Shown piece after piece: positions 1 through 7,717 of a stretch of DNA of 64,000 nt. The notes beneath the pieces were generated by a model. That model had not been told where the DNA came from, searched no databases, and saw only the letters and a program-made list of their open reading frames with translations. The stretch comes from Comamonas phosphati. Lineage in GTDB: Bacteria > Pseudomonadota > Gammaproteobacteria > Burkholderiales > Burkholderiaceae_C. Position numbers and translations under genes: made by a program. The DNA is taken from NCBI RefSeq assembly GCF_014637085.1, contig NZ_BMEU01000008.1, positions 94,298-158,297 on the forward strand. Reading direction: 5' to 3'. Each line of letters opens with the position of its first letter. The first letter of the stretch is position 1.

Positions 1-124
1 GCAGTTCTTCCAGGGCCCGGTTGGCAAATTCCAGGCGCAACTCAGGCAAGGCAATGAGGCCCATGGGCAGGGAAGCCGTGCTCATTACCTGCTTCAAGGC
101 CTCCAGTGCCGGTGGGGTCATCAT
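1..124 (-). CDS. PAS-like sensory protein, N-terminal fragment
   Basis: Only the first 41 codons are in the window; the gene runs off the left edge. Two ATG codons stand in tandem. The outer one (122-124) is chosen because GAAGG lies six bases upstream. The visible protein ends in LEFANRALEEL, which resembles the first strand and helix of a PAS domain (pattern xANRAxxxL). Full-length proteins of this kind can be histidine kinases, diguanylate cyclases or LuxR-type regulators, and the fragment cannot tell which. The PAS assignment rests on this short motif only. Confidence 0.45.
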   Translation of the reverse strand, partial: MMTPPALEALKQVMSTASLPMGLIALPELRLEFANRALEEL

Positions 125-259
125 GACGAGCCTTCAGTTTCGTAAAGCAGCAGTGTGTAACCGATAGTGTAGGCCTGCTTTTTGCTTGCCGATATGGCTC
201 CAACCCCTATTTGACAAAGGTTCATACAGTGCCGGATGCCGGCCGGCAGGCTCTCTCTT

Positions 260-736
260 TCACAGCGTGGCCGCGAGCGCCTCAAGCTGGTCGGCGCACA
301 GGCTCCAGCCGGTGTGAAAGCCCATGGCCTCGTGCTGCTGGCGCGCTTCCTCGGTCCAGTGGCGGGCGACGGCGGTGTAGCGCGTCTGCGCGCCCTCGGG
401 CTCGAAAGTGACAACGGCGGTGAAGAAGGGCTTGGCGGAGGGCACCCAGCCGGCGGTATAGGCATCGGTGAATACCAGGCGGCGGTTGGGAACCACTTCC
501 AGGTACACGCCGGCGTTCGGATATTCCTTGCCATCGGGGTCGCGCATCACGATCAGGCTGGCGCCGCCGGGGCGCAGATCCACCTCGGCGCGCGTGATCG
601 TCCAGGGTTTGGGCACGAACCACTGCTTGAGCAGCCCGGTATCGGTCCAGCAGCGAAACAGCTTCTCGGCGGGGACCGGGATCGGCCGGGTGAGGACCAG
701 ATCATGGGGGTGTTGGGCTGGGTTGGGCTGGGTCAT
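260..736 (-). CDS. SRPBCC (AHSA1-like) ligand-binding protein
   Basis: A 158-residue protein of the AHSA1/SRPBCC fold, which forms a deep hydrophobic pocket that binds small molecules. The family pattern is visible: an N-terminal strand ending in PIPVPAEKLFRCWTD, the LLKQWFVP segment, an acidic central strand DLRPGG, and a C-terminal helix beginning around HEAMGFHTGW that closes the pocket. The start at 736 is preceded by AAGGAGA with good spacing. It is the last gene of a five-gene minus-strand run, 17 bases after the MFS gene. The ligand is unknown; a role in handling the compound sensed by the TetR regulator at 4029 is inferred from context. Confidence 0.85.
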   Translation of the reverse strand: MTQPNPAQHPHDLVLTRPIPVPAEKLFRCWTDTGLLKQWFVPKPWTITRAEVDLRPGGASLIVMRDPDGKEYPNAGVYLEVVPNRRLVFTDAYTAGWVPSAKPFFTAVVTFEPEGAQTRYTAVARHWTEEARQQHEAMGFHTGWSLCADQLEALAATL

Positions 737-753
737 CGGAAGGTCTCCTTTTC

Positions 754-2196
754 TCAATGGATGGCCGGCGAGGTTTCGCCGGCCCGCGAATCCGCACGCA
801 GCAGGGCGTAGCCGAGCACGGCGGCGAGCAGGGCAAACAGCGCGCCTGCGCCAAAGGCCCATTGGTAGCCACCGTTCAGGGCGGCCATGGCCTCGCTGCC
901 CCCGGCCGCCAGCGCCGCCGTGCGGGCCGCGGCCAGGCTGGCCAGCACGGCCAGGCCCAGCGCGCCGCCCAGCATGAACGAGGTGTTGACCAGGCCAGAG
1001 GCCAGGCCCGCATCGGCGGGCGAGACATCGTGCATGGCAGCCATGAGCATGGGGTTGAAGGCAATGCCGGCGCCCAGGCCCAGCAGCAACATGCCGGGCA
1101 GCACGTCGAGCCAGAAGCCGCCGGAGTCGGCGGCGACGGGGGCGCGCGCAAACAGCATCAAGCCCAGCATGGCCAGCAGCAGGCCCGCGGCCAGCGGCGC
1201 GCGGATGCCGAAGCGCATGACCAGCCTGGCCGACCAGCCCAGCGACAGCACGGCCATGACCAGGTTGGCCGGCAGAAAGGCCAGTCCCACCTGCATGGGC
1301 GTGTAGCCCAGCACCTGTTGCAGGTACAGCGCCGACATGAAGAACCACGCGAACATGCCGGCCGACCACAGCACGGCGCAGATGTTGGAAATGCTGATGT
1401 TGCGCAGCCTGAACAGCGCCAGCGGCACCAGCGGGTGCTCCGCGCGTGACTCGATGAAGACGGACAGCGCCATCAGCAGGGCCGCAGAGCCGAGCAGCCC
1501 CAAGGTCTGCACCGAGCCCCAGCCGGCCTCATTGCCGTCCACCACGCCGTAGACGGCCAGCATCAGTGACAGCGTGACGGTGGTGGCGCCCGCCACGTCG
1601 AGCGTCTGGCCGCTGTCGGATGCTTTCGAGGCTGGCAGCAATGCCTTGCTGGCCATGTATACCGCCACGCCTATGGGCAGGTTGACGAGGAAGATCCAGT
1701 GCCAGCCAACGCTGGTCAGCAGGCCTCCCAGCAGCACACCCAGGCTGCCGCCGCCCGCGCAGACGAAGCCGTAGACACCCATGGCGCGGGTGCGCTCGCC
1801 GGTCTCGGTGAACAGGTTCATGATCAGCGACAGGGCCACGGCCGATACCACGGCGCCGCCCAGTCCCTGGATGGCACGGGCCGTTACCAGCAGCATCTGG
1901 GTCCGGGCCAGGCCGCAGGCCAGCGAGGCCAGCGTGAAGAAGGCCAGCCCTGCGAGGAACACGCGGCGGTGGCCGTACAGGTCGCCGAGCCGCCCGCCCA
2001 GCAGCAGGCAGCCGCCGAAGGTGAGCATATAGGCATTGACCACCCAGACCAGGCTGGTCTCGGTGAAACCCAGATCGGCACGGATCGATGGCAGGGCGAC
2101 GTTCACGATGGTGCTGTCGAGCACGATCATCAGCTCGCCCAGGCACAGCACGATCAACGCCAGCCAGCGGCGCCGGGATGGGTCTGCGGCGTTCAT
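754..2196 (-). CDS. MFS drug efflux transporter, DHA2 (EmrB/QacA) type
   Basis: A 480-residue inner-membrane transporter of the 14-helix DHA2 family, which exports drugs and other toxic compounds with proton antiport. The first helix carries the family signature LDSTIVNVALPSI, followed by the loop motif GGRLGDLYGHRRVF (motif A) and the helix 5 antiporter region SLGVLLGGLL. Length and hydrophobic segments fit a complete protein. It sits 28 bases after the VOC gene and 17 before the AHSA1-like gene, so it is probably co-transcribed with them. Exporter membership is clear; the substrate is not. Confidence 0.9.
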   Translation of the reverse strand: MNAADPSRRRWLALIVLCLGELMIVLDSTIVNVALPSIRADLGFTETSLVWVVNAYMLTFGGCLLLGGRLGDLYGHRRVFLAGLAFFTLASLACGLARTQMLLVTARAIQGLGGAVVSAVALSLIMNLFTETGERTRAMGVYGFVCAGGGSLGVLLGGLLTSVGWHWIFLVNLPIGVAVYMASKALLPASKASDSGQTLDVAGATTVTLSLMLAVYGVVDGNEAGWGSVQTLGLLGSAALLMALSVFIESRAEHPLVPLALFRLRNISISNICAVLWSAGMFAWFFMSALYLQQVLGYTPMQVGLAFLPANLVMAVLSLGWSARLVMRFGIRAPLAAGLLLAMLGLMLFARAPVAADSGGFWLDVLPGMLLLGLGAGIAFNPMLMAAMHDVSPADAGLASGLVNTSFMLGGALGLAVLASLAAARTAALAAGGSEAMAALNGGYQWAFGAGALFALLAAVLGYALLRADSRAGETSPAIH

Positions 2197-2224
2197 GCTT
2201 GGTATTGCATGGCGGATGGCGGGC

Positions 2225-2611
2225 TTACTGCATCGAGTGCAGGCCGATCATGTTGCCCTCGGTGTCCTGCACGATGGCGCATTGGCCGTAGAGGCCTATG
2301 GAGAACTTGGCTCGGTGGATCTGGCCGCCGGCGGCTTCGACGCGGGATTGCTCCCCGGCGCAGTCTTTGCAGGCGAAATAGACCATGGTGCCGCCCGCGC
2401 CGGAGGAGGCGCCATCCATCTGCACCAGCATGCCGCCGGCACCGGGACGCTCCATCTCCATCGGAAAGGCCAGCATGCGCATGTCGCCGGAAGCATTGTC
2501 AGGCGGGGCCAGCGGCTCCAGCGTGCACTGGAAGACGGCTTCATAGAATTTGCGTGCACGCTCCATGTCCTGCACGTAGATCTCGAACCAGACGACGGGA
2601 TTGGGTTTCAT
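2225..2611 (-). CDS. VOC-family (glyoxalase/bleomycin-resistance fold) protein
   Basis: A 128-residue vicinal-oxygen-chelate protein. VWFEIYVQDMERARKFYEAVF is the typical opening beta-alpha-beta module, split here as VWFEIYVQDM plus ERARKFYEAVF, and GLYGQCAIVQDTEGN is the second module carrying the usual metal-ligand region. The start at 2611 follows AAAAGGAGAAG. Family members act as lyases, dioxygenases or antibiotic-binding resistance proteins. It lies 31 bases after the RibD-like gene and 28 before the MFS exporter. The reaction is unknown. Confidence 0.85.
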   Translation of the reverse strand: MKPNPVVWFEIYVQDMERARKFYEAVFQCTLEPLAPPDNASGDMRMLAFPMEMERPGAGGMLVQMDGASSGAGGTMVYFACKDCAGEQSRVEAAGGQIHRAKFSIGLYGQCAIVQDTEGNMIGLHSMQ

Positions 2612-2642
2612 GATGCTTCTCCTTTTCCAGTGAGCAACAGGG

Positions 2643-3296
2643 TCAGTTGCTGCGGCGCCGAAGGACCACATGCATGGCCTTCCCGGATGCCGTGAACTGT
2701 GTGCACTCGTATCCCAGGGCCGGCAGGTCCATGCCTTCGAGCAATCGCTCTCCGCCACCCAGCAGAACCGGCGCGACGGCAAGGTGCATCTCGTCGATCA
2801 GGCCGGCGCGCAGATACTGCCGGACGACGTCGACTCCGCCGCCGATGCGCACGTCCATGGCGCCCGCCGCCTCGCGCGCCCGTTCAAGTGCTTCGTGAAT
2901 GCCGCCCGCGACGAAGTGGAAGACGGTGCCGCCCTCCATCGCTATGGGCGGGCGCGGGTAGTGCGTCAGCACAAAGACCGGGACGTGATAGGGCGGGTTG
3001 TCTCCCCACCAGCCTTTCCAGCGCATGTCGGACCATGGGCCGCGGATGGGCCCGAACATGTTCCGCCCGAGAATCCAGGCGCCCACATTCCTGAAGCCGC
3101 GCGCGGCGAAATCTTCATCCACTCCCGTGGTTCCGCCGTCGGCGCCCAGCAGCACGCGCTGGAAGGTGCGCGTGGGCAGGGCCCACTGGTGCAAGTCCCT
3201 TCCGCCCATGCCCATGGGATGGTCGATGTCCTGATTCCGGCCCGCCCCGTATCCATCCAGGGACATGGTGAAGCTTTCAATGCGTACCTGTGTCAT
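2643..3296 (-). CDS. Dihydrofolate-reductase-like (RibD C-terminal domain) oxidoreductase
   Basis: A 217-residue protein of the RibD_C/DHFR fold that probably uses NAD(P)H. Diagnostic stretches are SFTMSLDGYGAG at the N terminus, GAWILGRNMFGP in the middle (GRxxF motif), VRIGGGVDVVRQYL, the cofactor loop, and IDEMHLAVAPVLLGGGERLL near the end. Two ATGs are possible; the inner one at 3296 is chosen because GGAGGG is six bases upstream of it and abuts the outer ATG at 3302. Members are often annotated only as dihydrofolate reductase family proteins. It is the second gene of the run, 83 bases after the PhnB-like gene. Substrate unknown. Confidence 0.87.
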   Translation of the reverse strand: MTQVRIESFTMSLDGYGAGRNQDIDHPMGMGGRDLHQWALPTRTFQRVLLGADGGTTGVDEDFAARGFRNVGAWILGRNMFGPIRGPWSDMRWKGWWGDNPPYHVPVFVLTHYPRPPIAMEGGTVFHFVAGGIHEALERAREAAGAMDVRIGGGVDVVRQYLRAGLIDEMHLAVAPVLLGGGERLLEGMDLPALGYECTQFTASGKAMHVVLRRRSN

Positions 3297-3379
3297 GCGC
3301 ATCCCTCCGGGTCCGGTGGTTGCAGGCCGGATCGGGCCATATGCCGAGGGCTCATCCTGCACAAGCCCGGCCTGCGTGC

Positions 3380-3814
3380 CTAGCCCTGGCGGACGTTGAC
3401 CATCCAGGGCGTGCCGAAGCGGTCCCTGGCCATGCCGAAGCCTTGCGACCAGAAGGTCTGGGCAAAAGGCATCACCGTCTGTCCGCCCTCTGCCAGGGCG
3501 TCGAAGAAACGCTTGCCATCGGCCGTATTGTCGGCCTGTATGGACACCCACAGGCCCTGAGCCCGCTGGTAGCCGCCGCAGCTGGCGTCGGCACCGGGCA
3601 TGGCGTCCGAGCCCATCAGCGACTGGTCCTTGATCTGCAGGTGCACATGCATGATGCGCTGCTTGGCTGCTTCGGGCAGGGGCGGCATGCCTTCATGCGC
3701 AGGCATCTCGCCGAAAGTGCCCTGGTAGACGATGTTGCCGCCGAACAGCTGGGCATAGAAGGCGAAGGCCTCGGCGCAGTTGCCGTCGAAATTGAGATAG
3801 GGGGTCAATTGCAT
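3380..3814 (-). CDS. PhnB-like VOC superfamily protein
   Basis: A 144-residue PhnB/YjdN-type glyoxalase-fold protein. It opens with LTPYLNFDGNCAEAFAFYAQ and contains HVHLQIKDQSLMGSD and the closing segment FGMARDRFGTPWMVN, all typical of the family. No catalytic activity is established for most members. It is the first gene of the minus-strand run reaching down to 260, and its start faces the TetR gene across 214 bases that hold two matching palindromes. This suggests that the run is repressed by that TetR protein. Confidence 0.85.
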   Translation of the reverse strand: MQLTPYLNFDGNCAEAFAFYAQLFGGNIVYQGTFGEMPAHEGMPPLPEAAKQRIMHVHLQIKDQSLMGSDAMPGADASCGGYQRAQGLWVSIQADNTADGKRFFDALAEGGQTVMPFAQTFWSQGFGMARDRFGTPWMVNVRQG

Positions 3815-3884
3815 GTTGTCTCCTGCAGGTTGAGGGAAGAGGAATTCACAAGACTCCAGGCTATCCGTGCAATATGTCGCTTAT

Positions 3885-3899
3885 GTGTACAGCGTACAC
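3885..3899. promoter_or_regulatory. Palindrome, candidate TetR operator copy 1
   Basis: GTGTACAGCGTACAC is a perfect 6-base inverted repeat around a 3-base centre. Read on the other strand it is GTGTACGCTGTACAC, which matches the second palindrome at 3920-3934 in 12 of 15 positions. It lies between the PhnB-like gene and the TetR gene, where an autoregulatory operator would be expected. Operator function is inferred. Confidence 0.6.
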
Positions 3900-3919
3900 T
3901 TATGATTATGAGGATTAAA

Positions 3920-3934
3920 ATGGACGCTGTCCAC
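3920..3934. promoter_or_regulatory. Palindrome, candidate TetR operator copy 2
   Basis: ATGGACGCTGTCCAC contains a perfect inverted repeat TGGAC-GCT-GTCCA. Its centre is 35 bases from that of copy 1 and it shares the GCT core, so both could bind one regulator. It is 20 bases before a possible GTG start for the TetR gene at 3954. Confidence 0.55.
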
Positions 3935-4028
3935 ATTATGGCGAGGAGACTGTGTGAGGTCTGTGAAGATTCGTTTTCGAATGCTTCCGACCGCGACGGG
4001 GCTTCGCTTGATCGCTGCCGGATTTGCA

Positions 4029-4670
4029 ATGAGTTCACCTTCACCCAGAGAAAGAAAAGCGTATCACCACGGAGATCTGCGCCAGGCCCTGGTGCAGGCC
4101 GGGCTCGAGCTGGCGCGCGCGGGCGGGCCCGAGGCCGTGGTGCTGCGCGAGGCCACGCGCCGCGCCGGAGTGGCGCCCAATGCCGCCTACCGGCACTTTG
4201 CCAACCGGGAGGCGCTGTTCGACGCAGTGCGCGCCGCGGCGCTGGGTGCGCTGGCCCAGGCCATAGAGCGGGAGATGGATGCCGCGCGCGGCCTCGGCGA
4301 CGCGGCGCAGCGCGCGCGCGCGTTGCTGGCCGCCGTGGGGCGCGGCTATCTGGGCTTTGCGCAGGCCGAGACCGGCTGGTTCCGCTCCGCATTCGCCTGG
4401 GGAGCCCATGACGTGGAGGTTCCGCCCGATGCGGGGCGCACGGCGGCCATGGGGCTCAACCCCTTCGAACTGCTGGGCTATGCGCTGGACGCCATGCGCG
4501 ATGCGGGCGTGCTCGCCGCCGAGCGCAGGCCCGGGGCCGAGTTCCTGGCCTGGTCGGCCGTGCATGGCATGGCCTTGCTGATGATCGACGGTCCGCTGCG
4601 CCACGCCCCGCCGCAGATGCGCCAGGCGCTGGCCCTGCGTCTGCTGGACATGGTGGAAAAAGGCCTCTGA
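4029..4670 (+). CDS. TetR/AcrR-family transcriptional regulator
   Basis: A 213-residue one-component repressor. The N-terminal helix-turn-helix is clear: YHHGDLRQALVQAGLELA, then VVLREATRRAGVAPNAAYRHF followed by ANREALFDAV. The C-terminal ligand-binding part is helical, with GFAQAETGWFRSAF. The start at ATG 4029 is chosen because the DNA-binding domain begins just after it, but it has no clear ribosome-binding site. An in-frame GTG at 3954 has AGGAG five bases upstream and would add 25 residues, so the true start is uncertain. It is divergent from the five-gene run at 260-3814 and probably controls it. Confidence 0.85.
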   Translation: MSSPSPRERKAYHHGDLRQALVQAGLELARAGGPEAVVLREATRRAGVAPNAAYRHFANREALFDAVRAAALGALAQAIEREMDAARGLGDAAQRARALLAAVGRGYLGFAQAETGWFRSAFAWGAHDVEVPPDAGRTAAMGLNPFELLGYALDAMRDAGVLAAERRPGAEFLAWSAVHGMALLMIDGPLRHAPPQMRQALALRLLDMVEKGL

Positions 4671-4714
4671 ACGATTCGAGCAGGCAGATCGGATAGATCC
4701 GCCCATGTGACGCC

Positions 4715-5497
4715 ATGACAAAAAACATTTCCATCGATCCGCAAGGCAACTCCGACACCACGCTGACCCTGGTGCGGCAATGGCTGGCCCAGGCCCGGCG
4801 CAAGGAGCAAGGCGTCGCCGTGCTCACGGGGGCCGGCGTCAGCGCCGAGTCCGGCGTACCCACCTTCCGCGACGACAGCACTGGCTACTGGGCCCGCTTC
4901 AGGCCCGAGGACATGGCCAGCGAGGCCGGCTACCGACGCGATCCGCAGCATGTCTGGCGCTGGTATGAGTACCGGCGCGAGCTGATCCGCAGCGTGCAGC
5001 CCAATGCCGGCCATGTGGCGCTGGCGCAGTGGGCGCAAGGCCATCCGGCTCGCATGGCCCTGATCACCCAGAACGTGGACGGCCTGCACCAGAGGGCCGG
5101 CAGCACGGGCGTGCTGTGCCTGCATGGGGAGTTGCTCAAGAACCGCTGGCTCAACCACCGCTGCGCGCAGTGCGACCTCGAGCATGCGGCCCCGGGAGAG
5201 CCGCCGTCCTGCCCGGCCTGCGGCAACCTGGTGCGCCCCGCCGTGGTGTGGTTCGGCGAGTCCTTGCCCCAGGGCGTCTGGGCCGAGGCCGAGCAGGCGG
5301 CGCAGAACTGCGAGCTGATGCTGGTGGTCGGCACCTCGGGCGCCGTGTACCCGGCGGCGGGCCTAGCCCAGATCGCCAGGCAAAGTGGCGCCCGGGTGGT
5401 GGTGATCAACCCCCAGCCCACCGAGCTGGACCGCGTGGCCCATGCGTTGCTGCACGGCCCGTCGGCCGAACTGCTGCCGCGGATTTTCGAAGATTGA
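4715..5497 (+). CDS. NAD-dependent protein deacylase, Sir2 family (CobB-like)
   Basis: A 260-residue sirtuin that removes acyl groups from lysines, using NAD. Motifs in order: TGAGVSAESGVPTFRDD (NAD binding), ITQNVDGLHQRAG (catalytic core), the histidine in CLHGELL, zinc cysteines in RCAQC and CPAC, and VGTSGAVYPAAGL. A Tyr and an Arg three residues apart in WYEYRREL match the Tyr/Arg pair that class III sirtuins such as CobB and SIRT5 use for succinyl-lysine, so desuccinylation is plausible. It follows the TetR gene by 44 bases. The stop codon overlaps a short GATAGCT-type repeat. A second, different sirtuin lies at 17123. Confidence 0.92.
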   Translation: MTKNISIDPQGNSDTTLTLVRQWLAQARRKEQGVAVLTGAGVSAESGVPTFRDDSTGYWARFRPEDMASEAGYRRDPQHVWRWYEYRRELIRSVQPNAGHVALAQWAQGHPARMALITQNVDGLHQRAGSTGVLCLHGELLKNRWLNHRCAQCDLEHAAPGEPPSCPACGNLVRPAVVWFGESLPQGVWAEAEQAAQNCELMLVVGTSGAVYPAAGLAQIARQSGARVVVINPQPTELDRVAHALLHGPSAELLPRIFED

Positions 5498-5511
5498 TAG
5501 CTTGCTGCTGA
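5495..5511. repeat. Short GATAGCT-type repeat
   Basis: TGATAGCTTGCTGCTGA begins on the stop codon of the sirtuin gene. A copy with one difference (16 of 17 bases) occurs at 63765-63781, and a diverged form at 31624-31640 inside hrpA. The spread across coding ends and linkers suggests a dispersed element. Confidence 0.55.
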
Positions 5512-5536
5512 ATATGAAGCTGCCGCCGCTGGCTTC

Positions 5537-6163
5537 CTAAACCCAGCCCATGGCGCCCAGCAGCGCGCCCAGGCCCAGCAGCCACAGCAGGTGCAGGCGT
5601 GTGCGCCAGACGAGCAGGGTGCAGGCCAGGCTCAGCAGCCACAGCCGCCATTCCCGCTCCGGCTGGCTGCTGGCACTGCCCAGCAGCCAGCCCGTGGCCA
5701 GCAGCAGGCCCACGACCAGCGGGGCCATGCCCTGCTTGAAGGCGCGCACGCTGCGCCGGTCCTGGTTGCGCTGGCCCCAGCGCGAAGCCTGCCAGGCCAG
5801 CAGCGAGCTGGGCAGCAGAATGCCGCTCATGCAGATCAGCACGCCCAGCAGCCCTGAAAGCCAGGCTGCGGCGCCGCTGCCGCCGCCGGCATTGAGGCCT
5901 ATGTTCCAGCCCAGCAGGGCGATGAACAGCACATTGGGGCCGGGCGCAGCCTGGGCGATGGCGATGGAGCTGGTGAACTGTGTGTCGCTGAGCCAGCCGT
6001 GGCCGTCCACCAGAAAGCGGTGCATGTCGGGCGCTGTGGCAATGGCGCCGCCCACGGCCATCAGCGACAGCGAAAGAAAGTACAGCAGCAGCTGCACCCA
6101 GTCGGACGGCTGCATATGGATGGCCAGTTGCTGGGCGGCCTGGACTGTCGTGGCGACGCTCAT
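5537..6163 (-). CDS. Chromate transporter subunit, short-chain CHR
   Basis: A 208-residue membrane protein of the CHR family, the second half of a two-gene transporter. It has the CHR motif in the form FLSLSLMAVGGAIAT near residue 30 and AQAAPGPNVLFIALLGW around residue 70, followed by hydrophobic helices to the C terminus. Short-chain CHR proteins usually work as pairs that together equal one long ChrA; the partner is directly upstream and the two genes overlap in an ATGA. CHR pairs export chromate in some bacteria, but many homologues have no demonstrated chromate function. Confidence 0.9.
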   Translation of the reverse strand: MSVATTVQAAQQLAIHMQPSDWVQLLLYFLSLSLMAVGGAIATAPDMHRFLVDGHGWLSDTQFTSSIAIAQAAPGPNVLFIALLGWNIGLNAGGGSGAAAWLSGLLGVLICMSGILLPSSLLAWQASRWGQRNQDRRSVRAFKQGMAPLVVGLLLATGWLLGSASSQPEREWRLWLLSLACTLLVWRTRLHLLWLLGLGALLGAMGWV

Positions 6164-6807
6164 GGTGCTAGCTTTCTCCAGGTCAGCACGCAGCCTGCGC
6201 CGCCCACGGCCAGCAGCAGCCAGAACAGCGGCAGGCGCAGCAGCGCCATGGCGGCGAAGGCGGCCAGGGCCAGCGCATAGCTGAGCCAGCGGCCCAGCGG
6301 GTGGCGGCTCAGCGTGGCGCCCAGCTTGAGCCCCATGCCGGCGACCAGGCCCGCGGCCACGGCGCCCATGCCGCGCAGGGCGCCGGCCATGGCGGGGTGA
6401 TCGGCATACTGCGAATACACGATGGTGAGGGTGATGACCAGCAGCATGGGAAAGCTCAACATGCCGCAGACGCCGACCACGGCGCCGCGCCAGCCGAAAT
6501 AGCGCTCGCCCAGCATGATGGACAGGTTCACCACATTGGGGCCGGGCATGATCTGGGCCACGGCCCAGTCCTCGATGAACTCCTCGTTGCTCAGCCAGCG
6601 CTTCTTCTCCACCAGCTCGCGCTGCACCACGGCCAGCACGCCGCCAAAGCCCTGCAGTGCCAGCAAGGTGAAGGACCAGTACAGATCGCGTAGATTGGCC
6701 GGCCTGGGCGCTGCCATGCCAGCGGCCGGGGCCGCAGGTGCAATAGGGGAGGAGGCGGTGGGAAGGGGCATCTGAGGGGCATGGAGCAATCTGCCGGAAC
6801 CGCCCAT
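6160..6807 (-). CDS. Chromate transporter subunit, short-chain CHR
   Basis: A 215-residue partner of the CHR protein encoded next to it. It shows LQGFGGVLAVVQRELVEKK, then EDWAVAQIMPGPNVVNLSIM, the characteristic CHR signature. Four or more hydrophobic segments follow. The start at 6807 is chosen from several in-frame ATGs because AGG is seven bases upstream and a 40-residue variable leader before the domain is common; starts at 6771 and 6717 are possible. No regulator of the chrB type is present beside it. Confidence 0.85.
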   Translation of the reverse strand: MGGSGRLLHAPQMPLPTASSPIAPAAPAAGMAAPRPANLRDLYWSFTLLALQGFGGVLAVVQRELVEKKRWLSNEEFIEDWAVAQIMPGPNVVNLSIMLGERYFGWRGAVVGVCGMLSFPMLLVITLTIVYSQYADHPAMAGALRGMGAVAAGLVAGMGLKLGATLSRHPLGRWLSYALALAAFAAMALLRLPLFWLLLAVGGAGCVLTWRKLAP

Positions 6808-6914
6808 GCTAATGCCTGCCGGTACCGGCTCGGGCCTTGGAGGCATCTGCCGGCGTGAAGCGGGTATCGGCAATGTCGATGACCGGGATCGACACTGCCG
6901 GGGGGCGGATGCTC

Positions 6915-7628
6915 TCAGTTGAGGTCGGCGAGTATCTGTTCCAGATCCGCCTCGTCCGCATCGGCCTCCAGGCGCAGGCTGCCCTGGATGTGGTTGAGGT
7001 GGCTGAGCATCATCTGCGCGGCCTGCTCGCCGTGGCCTGCGGCGATGGCATTGACCATGGCCTCGTGCTCGTCCACCAGGCAGCAGGTGTTGACCGCGGA
7101 CTCGTAGAGCGAAATCGTCAGGCAGGTGAGCGTGGAGAGTTCGCGCATGCTGCGCAGCAGGGCGGAGTTGCCCGCCAGCTCGGCCAGCAGCACATGGAAT
7201 TCGCCCGACAGGCGTACCGTGGCCCGCTGGTCCGCATTTTCCCGTGCTTCGCGCTCCTGCCTGATGTGAGCCTGCAGCCTGCGCATCTTGCTGCTGTCCA
7301 TGCAGCGGACCAGCCGGTGCACGATGCCGGGCTCGATCAGGCGCCGGGCCTCGAATACGTCCAGTGCCTGGTCGATGCTCGGCTTGGCGACAAAGGCGCC
7401 GCGCTGGGGAAAAAGCTCCACCATCTGGTCGCGCGCCATGCGGGCCAGGACCTCGCGCACGCGGGCGCGGCTGGTGTTGAAGATGCTGGCAAGCCTGTCC
7501 TCGCCCAGCTTGGTGCCGGGCAGCAGCCGGTGCTCATGGATGGCGGTGCCAATGCGGGCCGCCATTTCATCCACGGTGATTTCGGAGCGGGAGCTGCGGC
7601 TCGCCTTGGGCGTGTTCTTTGTCGACAT
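6915..7628 (-). CDS. GntR-family regulator with FCD domain
   Basis: A 237-residue repressor-type regulator. The N-terminal winged helix is visible as HRLLPGTKLGEDRLASIFNTSRARVREVLARM followed by PQRGAFVAKPS, here written across two segments of the fold. The C-terminal all-helical FCD domain contains EFHVLLAELAGN and the histidine ligands around DEHEAMVNAIAAG. FCD regulators usually sense organic acids. It is the last gene on the minus-strand side of the hydantoinase island, 89 bases after the racemase-like gene, and is the obvious candidate to bind the palindromes at 11886 and 12019. The start at 7628 is chosen because the 26 residues before it look non-domain. Confidence 0.87.
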   Translation of the reverse strand: MSTKNTPKASRSSRSEITVDEMAARIGTAIHEHRLLPGTKLGEDRLASIFNTSRARVREVLARMARDQMVELFPQRGAFVAKPSIDQALDVFEARRLIEPGIVHRLVRCMDSSKMRRLQAHIRQEREARENADQRATVRLSGEFHVLLAELAGNSALLRSMRELSTLTCLTISLYESAVNTCCLVDEHEAMVNAIAAGHGEQAAQMMLSHLNHIQGSLRLEADADEADLEQILADLN

Positions 7629-7717
7629 GCTGGTGGATTCTAGTGTCGGGCAGCATGCGGGCGGATGGCCGAGAGCCATAAATGGGTTGACACGCTCCAA
7701 GATCATCCCGGATCGGT

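Noticed and set aside
237-248. 12-base palindrome TGCCGGCCGGCA downstream of the AHSA1-like gene
   Set aside because: It may be part of a terminator, but there is no U-run and such GC palindromes arise easily in this composition.
3954-4028. GTG start for the TetR gene
   Set aside because: It has a good ribosome-binding site, but the 25 added residues do not look like TetR sequence. It is kept as an alternative and not as the main call.
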